From Clostridia bacterium (GTDB lineage Bacteria > Bacillota > Clostridia > Oscillospirales > CAG-272), in the NCBI GenBank assembly GCA_017466445.1, contig JAFTUC010000021.1, positions 62,001 to 126,000 of the forward strand: a DNA stretch of 64,000 bases. The letters are read 5' to 3'. Of this stretch, positions 60,270-64,000 are shown piece by piece; positions within the stretch are counted from its first letter, which is position 1, and the number at the start of each line of letters is the position of its first letter. Below the pieces are notes generated by a model. It was not told where the DNA came from. It saw only the letters and a program-made list of their open reading frames with translations, and searched no databases. A program made the position numbers and the translations under genes.

Positions 60270-61481
60270 ATGGAACACATAAAAGTGTATGGCCTTGATG
60301 GGAATTCGTGTGTAAGAGCTTACGATTTCCTTTCTGATGCCGATTCTGACAGCGACGCTATAGAAAAGGCAATAGAATACGCAAGGGAGAAAAATATAGC
60401 ATCAGTCCTGATCGATAAAAAGGACTATATGCTCGATCGCGCTATACTTTTCTATTCGGATATGACGATCACCGTCGACGGCGTGACTCTTAAGCTTAAG
60501 GACGGGGTTTTCGATAATGTTTTCCGATCGGCGGGTCTTGTGGTCGATCCCGCGGAGCCGTTCGGATATCCTACCGATATAAAGCTTACTGAAAACGTAA
60601 GGATCATCGGCAAAAACGGCGCGCGTATCGAGGGACCCGATAAGCAGAGCAGTCTTAACTACTGTACAGGAGAGGTCGAGGAAACGCTCGGAGATATCTG
60701 GGGATGGCGTACCTTTATGGTGCTGATCACCCGATGCGAGGACTTTGAGCTTGGAGGATTTTTCATCACAAAGACGAGAAACTGGGCGGTGTCGGTAGAG
60801 CGCTCGAAGAACGGAAGCATTCACGATATCGAATTTTATACGAGTTGTGTGAACGGTGACGGTATAAATCTCAGAAACGGATGCCGAAATATAAGCATAA
60901 AAAATATTTCGGGAACTACGACCGATGATCTTATAGCACTGAATAACGGATCTGTTTTTCAAAAGTATCCGGTTGTGGCATGGAAGACCTACCTCTATCC
61001 GCTCGTCCCATCCAATTTTATGATGCCGAGCGAAGATCCGGGCGACGGAGATATTTCGGATATACGTATCGAAAATGTCTGCCTGAAGCCTGTCAGATTC
61101 GTGCAGGCGGTCGCCCTTCTCGCGCGAAACGGAAATAAGATACGAAATATCAAAATAAGGGGAGTATACGAACAGGATAATCTCGAGAGCCCCGTACACG
61201 CTAATCTGATAGGCGCTTACTACCAAGAAAATTACGGTACGCTGAACAGTGAGGTGTCTATGTTTGATATCGATATCAATACAGTCGTTTCGTGTAAGTT
61301 TGAATATCCTGTCCTCTTTAGAGAGCACGTTTCGGGACTTAAGGTACGTAACGTGACTCAAAAGGCAGAAAGCGGCGTCGTCGTTATGGCGCACGATGAC
61401 GATGAAATTGAGATCGAAAGCTGCTGCGCTGTGTCCGGAAGGATACGCGACAGCTTGGAAAACTGGAAAAGACCGTATTAA
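60270..61481 (+). CDS. Right-handed beta-helix protein, GH28/pectin-lyase-like
   Basis: A 403-residue protein with the repeating short strands of a parallel beta-helix. The entry resembles polygalacturonase-type proteins: SDSDAIEKAIEYA near the N-terminus, then VNGDGINLRNGCRNISIKNISGTTTDDLIALNN (about residues 190-225), which carries the GDGI and DD acidic pair that in GH28 enzymes hold the catalytic aspartates. The third family motif (G-H-G) is not evident. No signal peptide is present, so an intracellular oligosaccharide would be the substrate. It lies 14 bp after the amidohydrolase pair. Confidence 0.78.
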   Translation: MEHIKVYGLDGNSCVRAYDFLSDADSDSDAIEKAIEYAREKNIASVLIDKKDYMLDRAILFYSDMTITVDGVTLKLKDGVFDNVFRSAGLVVDPAEPFGYPTDIKLTENVRIIGKNGARIEGPDKQSSLNYCTGEVEETLGDIWGWRTFMVLITRCEDFELGGFFITKTRNWAVSVERSKNGSIHDIEFYTSCVNGDGINLRNGCRNISIKNISGTTTDDLIALNNGSVFQKYPVVAWKTYLYPLVPSNFMMPSEDPGDGDISDIRIENVCLKPVRFVQAVALLARNGNKIRNIKIRGVYEQDNLESPVHANLIGAYYQENYGTLNSEVSMFDIDINTVVSCKFEYPVLFREHVSGLKVRNVTQKAESGVVVMAHDDDEIEIESCCAVSGRIRDSLENWKRPY

Positions 61482-61525
61482 ACTTAAATAAAAAATAAAA
61501 CGAAGCATAAAGGAGAAAAATTACT

Positions 61526-62878
61526 ATGGCAAAGCTTGCATTACTCGGTGGAGAGCCTATTATAAAGGAGGGCGCTCCCGAAGATCTTTTTAAATGGCCG
61601 CTTATTTCCAAGGAAGATGAGGAGGCGGTAATGGATATCGTGAGAAATAACAATTTCTCGGGAACCGATATCACCACGAAATTCCAGGATGAATTCGCAG
61701 CATGGCAGGGCAGAAAGTATGCTATCGGCTATACTAACGGAACTATGTCGCTTACCGCGGCTATGTTCGCTATCGGACTCGGTGTCGGAGATGAGATCAT
61801 CTGCCCCACCAAGACCTATTGGGGAAGCGTATCGCAGGCTATGAACTTCGGTGCGTCCGCAGTATTCTGTAACATCAACGACGATCTTGTTCTCGATCCG
61901 AGCGATCTTGAAAGATGCATAACCCCCAAGACCAAGGCTATTATGGTAGTGCACTATTTCGGACATCCCTGCGATATGGATCCGATCATGGAGATCGCAA
62001 ATAAGCACAACCTCTACGTTATCGAGGACGTTTCCCACGCACACGGTGCTACATATAAGGGCAAGAAGGTCGGAAACTTCGGACACGTAGCGGCAATGTC
62101 TATGATGAGCTGGAAGGTATTTGCGGCAGGCGAAATGGGTATGCTCGTAACCGATGACAGAAAGATCTACGAAAGAGCAATGGCATTCGGTCATTATGAA
62201 AGAAATAACGGAAACTTTATTCAGGAGTCCGATGAGCTTAAGTCTTATTTCCATATCGCTCTCGGCGGCGTAAAGGGAAGAGTAAATCAGGTAAGCGCAG
62301 CTCTCGGACGCGGTCAGCTCAAGCACTTTGACGAGCGTTGCGTTGAGATCAGAAAGGCTATGAACTATTTCTACGATCAGCTTGAGGGACTTCCCGGAAT
62401 ACGTCCTATCCGTACCAATGAGGCAGAGGGAACGACTATGGGCGGATTCTACAATCCTACCTGCGCATATTATCCCGATCAGCTCGGCGGACTTTCCGCA
62501 AAGCGCTTCGCACAGGCTGTTACCGCAGAATTCAACGGACATTTCGGATGCTGGGAGGGCGGAAACTTCTGCCTGCATACCCACAACTTCTTTAAGACCT
62601 TTGACCTTCTCAATGCAGGAAAGCCCGGACGTATCGTCTTTGCAGACCGTGACGTACGTGACGACGATAAGTACTTAAAGCCCTCTGAGGAAAAGTACTG
62701 CATCGGTATGCCCTGGTTCAAGAAGTTTGATAAGGAATGGATCGAGGCTTATGCTTCCGTTTACAAAAAGGTTGTCGAGAACTACACCGAGCTTATCGAA
62801 GGAGACACCGATAAGTCTCAGGGCGGTAGATGGCATGGATCTGAAAACGCCGCAGATCAGCAGAAGGAAGATAAATAA
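61526..62878 (+). CDS. DegT/DnrJ/EryC1/StrS-family aminotransferase
   Basis: A 450-residue PLP enzyme; the family transfers amino groups from glutamate or glutamine to nucleotide- or free keto-sugars and cyclitols. GYTNGTMSLTAAMFAIGLGVGDEIICPTKTYWGS binds the cofactor phosphate, IEDVSHAHGATYKG holds D168, and K197 in SMMSWKVFAAGEMG is the Schiff-base lysine. It is longer than typical sugar aminotransferases, with an extended C-terminus (DKSQGGRWHGSENAADQQKE). In a catabolic cluster it may run in the deaminating direction or act on a keto-inositol-type intermediate; this is inference. AAGGAG precedes the ATG. Confidence 0.92.
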   Translation: MAKLALLGGEPIIKEGAPEDLFKWPLISKEDEEAVMDIVRNNNFSGTDITTKFQDEFAAWQGRKYAIGYTNGTMSLTAAMFAIGLGVGDEIICPTKTYWGSVSQAMNFGASAVFCNINDDLVLDPSDLERCITPKTKAIMVVHYFGHPCDMDPIMEIANKHNLYVIEDVSHAHGATYKGKKVGNFGHVAAMSMMSWKVFAAGEMGMLVTDDRKIYERAMAFGHYERNNGNFIQESDELKSYFHIALGGVKGRVNQVSAALGRGQLKHFDERCVEIRKAMNYFYDQLEGLPGIRPIRTNEAEGTTMGGFYNPTCAYYPDQLGGLSAKRFAQAVTAEFNGHFGCWEGGNFCLHTHNFFKTFDLLNAGKPGRIVFADRDVRDDDKYLKPSEEKYCIGMPWFKKFDKEWIEAYASVYKKVVENYTELIEGDTDKSQGGRWHGSENAADQQKEDK

Positions 62879-62899
62879 GTATAAATTTCGAGGCGTAAA

Positions 62900-63685
62900 A
62901 TGAATGTTTTTGTACTTACCGATATGGAGGGTATTAGCGGAATATCCGATATATCAATGGTGATGAACGTCGGAACTCACGAGCATTATAAAGGACTTAA
63001 ACGTCTCATGGCAGATACGAATGCGGCGGTCGCCGCCGCATTCGATGCCGGAGCAGAAAAGGTCTACGTTGCAGACGGTCACGGAGGAGGAAGGAATTTT
63101 ATTGAAGGCGAGCTTGATCCTCGCGCGATTCAGGTGCGGACGAAGGATATGCCGCAAATGATAAAGGATGTGCAGGCGGTAGTTGCTATCGGAATGCACG
63201 CAATGGCGGGAACCATGAACGCTTTCCTCGATCATACTCAGTGGTCACTTGGAATGCATCACTATCTGTATAACGGTCAGCGTATAGGTGAGCTTATGCA
63301 GATGGCGGCGTTTGCGGGATATTTTGACGTTCCGATCGTCGCGCTTACCGGAGACAGAGCCGTGTGCGCTGAGGCTAAACGCTTCCTCGGGGACGGTCTC
63401 CCTACTGCCTGCCTTAAAGAGGCAAAAGAAAGAAACGTTTGTACCTGTATGCCTTCTGCGGATGCGGAAAGGCTTGTCTATGAGACCGTGAAGAAGGGTG
63501 TTTCGGAGTACGAAAGATTTTCACCCCTAAAGGTCTCGCTTCCTCTTGAGATAACGGTAGAATTCAACCGTTCGGATTATTGTGACGATGCTATGAGAGG
63601 ACGCTCCGATATAGAAAGACTCGATGCGTATACTCTTCGCAGTGTGAAAAGCGAAATTGTCGATTATTACAGTGTACTTCTTTAA
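62900..63685 (+). CDS. M55-family D-aminopeptidase (DppA-like), copy 1
   Basis: A 261-residue zinc peptidase of the DppA family, which removes N-terminal D-amino acids from D-Ala-D-Ala-type peptides as homodecamers. D8 and E10 in LTDMEGISG, H61 in VADGHGGGRN, and a further histidine in IGMHAMAG and the AFLDHTQWS region follow the family metal site. No signal peptide, so it handles imported peptides. The following gene is a paralogue. Its placement after a sugar aminotransferase suggests peptidoglycan-type or other D-amino-acid-containing substrates. Confidence 0.92.
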   Translation: MNVFVLTDMEGISGISDISMVMNVGTHEHYKGLKRLMADTNAAVAAAFDAGAEKVYVADGHGGGRNFIEGELDPRAIQVRTKDMPQMIKDVQAVVAIGMHAMAGTMNAFLDHTQWSLGMHHYLYNGQRIGELMQMAAFAGYFDVPIVALTGDRAVCAEAKRFLGDGLPTACLKEAKERNVCTCMPSADAERLVYETVKKGVSEYERFSPLKVSLPLEITVEFNRSDYCDDAMRGRSDIERLDAYTLRSVKSEIVDYYSVLL

Positions 63686-63714
63686 TTTTGTAATTTCAAT
63701 AGGAGAAATCAGTT

Positions 63715-64000
63715 ATGAATATTTTCATTTCAACGGATATGGAGGGTATCAGCTGCGTTGAAACTCTCGGCGCGGTAATGGATACCGAAACACCCGAATA
63801 TCAGGACGCGCTCGTGCGTCTTATGAAGGACGTAAACGTCGCAGTTGCGGCAGCCTTTGATGCGGGTGCGGAAAAGGTGTACGTCGTTGACGGACATTTT
63901 CACGGAAAGAATTTCATTCCCGGTGCACTTGATAGTCGCGCTACTCAGGTATGGGTTCGTGATCTTGATTGGGTAATGAAGGATGTCGATGCGGTCGTAG
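63715..64000 (+). CDS. M55-family D-aminopeptidase, copy 2 (3' truncated by window)
   Basis: Read directly from the sequence: MNIFISTDMEGISCVETLG, continuing with AVAAAFDAGAEKVYVVDGHFHGKNF and running open to base 64000 (95 codons). D8, E10 and the DGH motif are conserved with the preceding gene. AGGAG lies 9 bases before the ATG. GHFHG replaces GHGGG next to the metal histidine, so substrate contacts may differ. The rest of the gene lies outside the window. Confidence 0.88.
   Translation, partial: MNIFISTDMEGISCVETLGAVMDTETPEYQDALVRLMKDVNVAVAAAFDAGAEKVYVVDGHFHGKNFIPGALDSRATQVWVRDLDWVMKDVDAVV

Overview
The window looks like chromosome from a spore-forming, Gram-positive member of the Bacillota (class Clostridia, probably an uncultured gut or rumen lineage). 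The reasons are a spoIVA gene followed by a YlmC/YmxH-type sporulation gene, proteins with tandem peptidoglycan-binding domains, a class B sortase, AddAB instead of RecBCD, strong GGAGG ribosome sites and many TTGACA-N17-TATAAT promoters. The taxonomic placement is an inference from gene content. Base composition is moderate, except for a visibly A/T-rich restriction-modification insert at 35.0-36.8 kb.

Layout. 1-4.7 kb: the end of an EF-G-like factor, a membrane protein, a 745-bp inverted-repeat element carrying a zinc-ribbon ORF, then spoIVA and its PRC-barrel neighbour. 4.7-12 kb (minus strand): a cytoplasmic GH43-type glycosidase, sortase B and uvrB-uvrA. 12.2-20.5 kb (plus): a nucleoside hydrolase, then ilvE, an RluA enzyme, a DUF3810 protein, murA, a second RluA enzyme and lnt. 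20.7-25 kb: two tandem paralogous solute-binding-type lipoproteins without transporter genes, then a UxuB-like dehydrogenase. 25-31 kb (minus): a radical SAM activase-like protein, tRNA-Lys, a ClpC-type ATPase and three spore or peptidoglycan-associated genes. 31.2-35 kb: gap, a degenerate PAS/kinase-like protein and pncB. 35-36.8 kb: an NgoPII-type R-M pair. 37-44 kb: addB-addA. 44-46 kb: a glutaminase-A-like glycosidase-fold protein. 46.2-49.4 kb: dut-maf-nth and two membrane-anchored proteins, one with MORN repeats. 49.4-49.8 kb: a second inverted-repeat element. 49.8-52.1 kb (minus): glycerate kinase, luxS and mtnN. 52.3-54.1 kb: a phosphodiesterase-like enzyme and an AEC carrier.

54.2-64 kb is an accessory catabolic region. 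A divergent AraC regulator faces a metallo-beta-lactamase protein, a GH29-like protein and an Eis-like acetyltransferase. A second promoter drives two tandem amidohydrolases, a GH28-like beta-helix protein, a DegT/StrS aminotransferase and two tandem M55 D-aminopeptidases, the last running off the edge. None of these proteins has a visible signal peptide, so together they suggest intracellular processing of an imported amino-sugar or peptide-linked glycan. That pathway is inferred and matches no named pathway I recognise.

The less ordinary observations are the two inverted-repeat elements (1978-2722 and 49406-49765), whose outer arms look like split transcription-terminator stems; the 55-64 kb cluster; the degenerate sensor between gap and pncB; the GH43 protein with a GH20b-like N-terminal domain; and a tRNA-Lys with an acceptor-stem mismatch. 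No CRISPR array, rRNA gene, prophage or transposase gene was seen.
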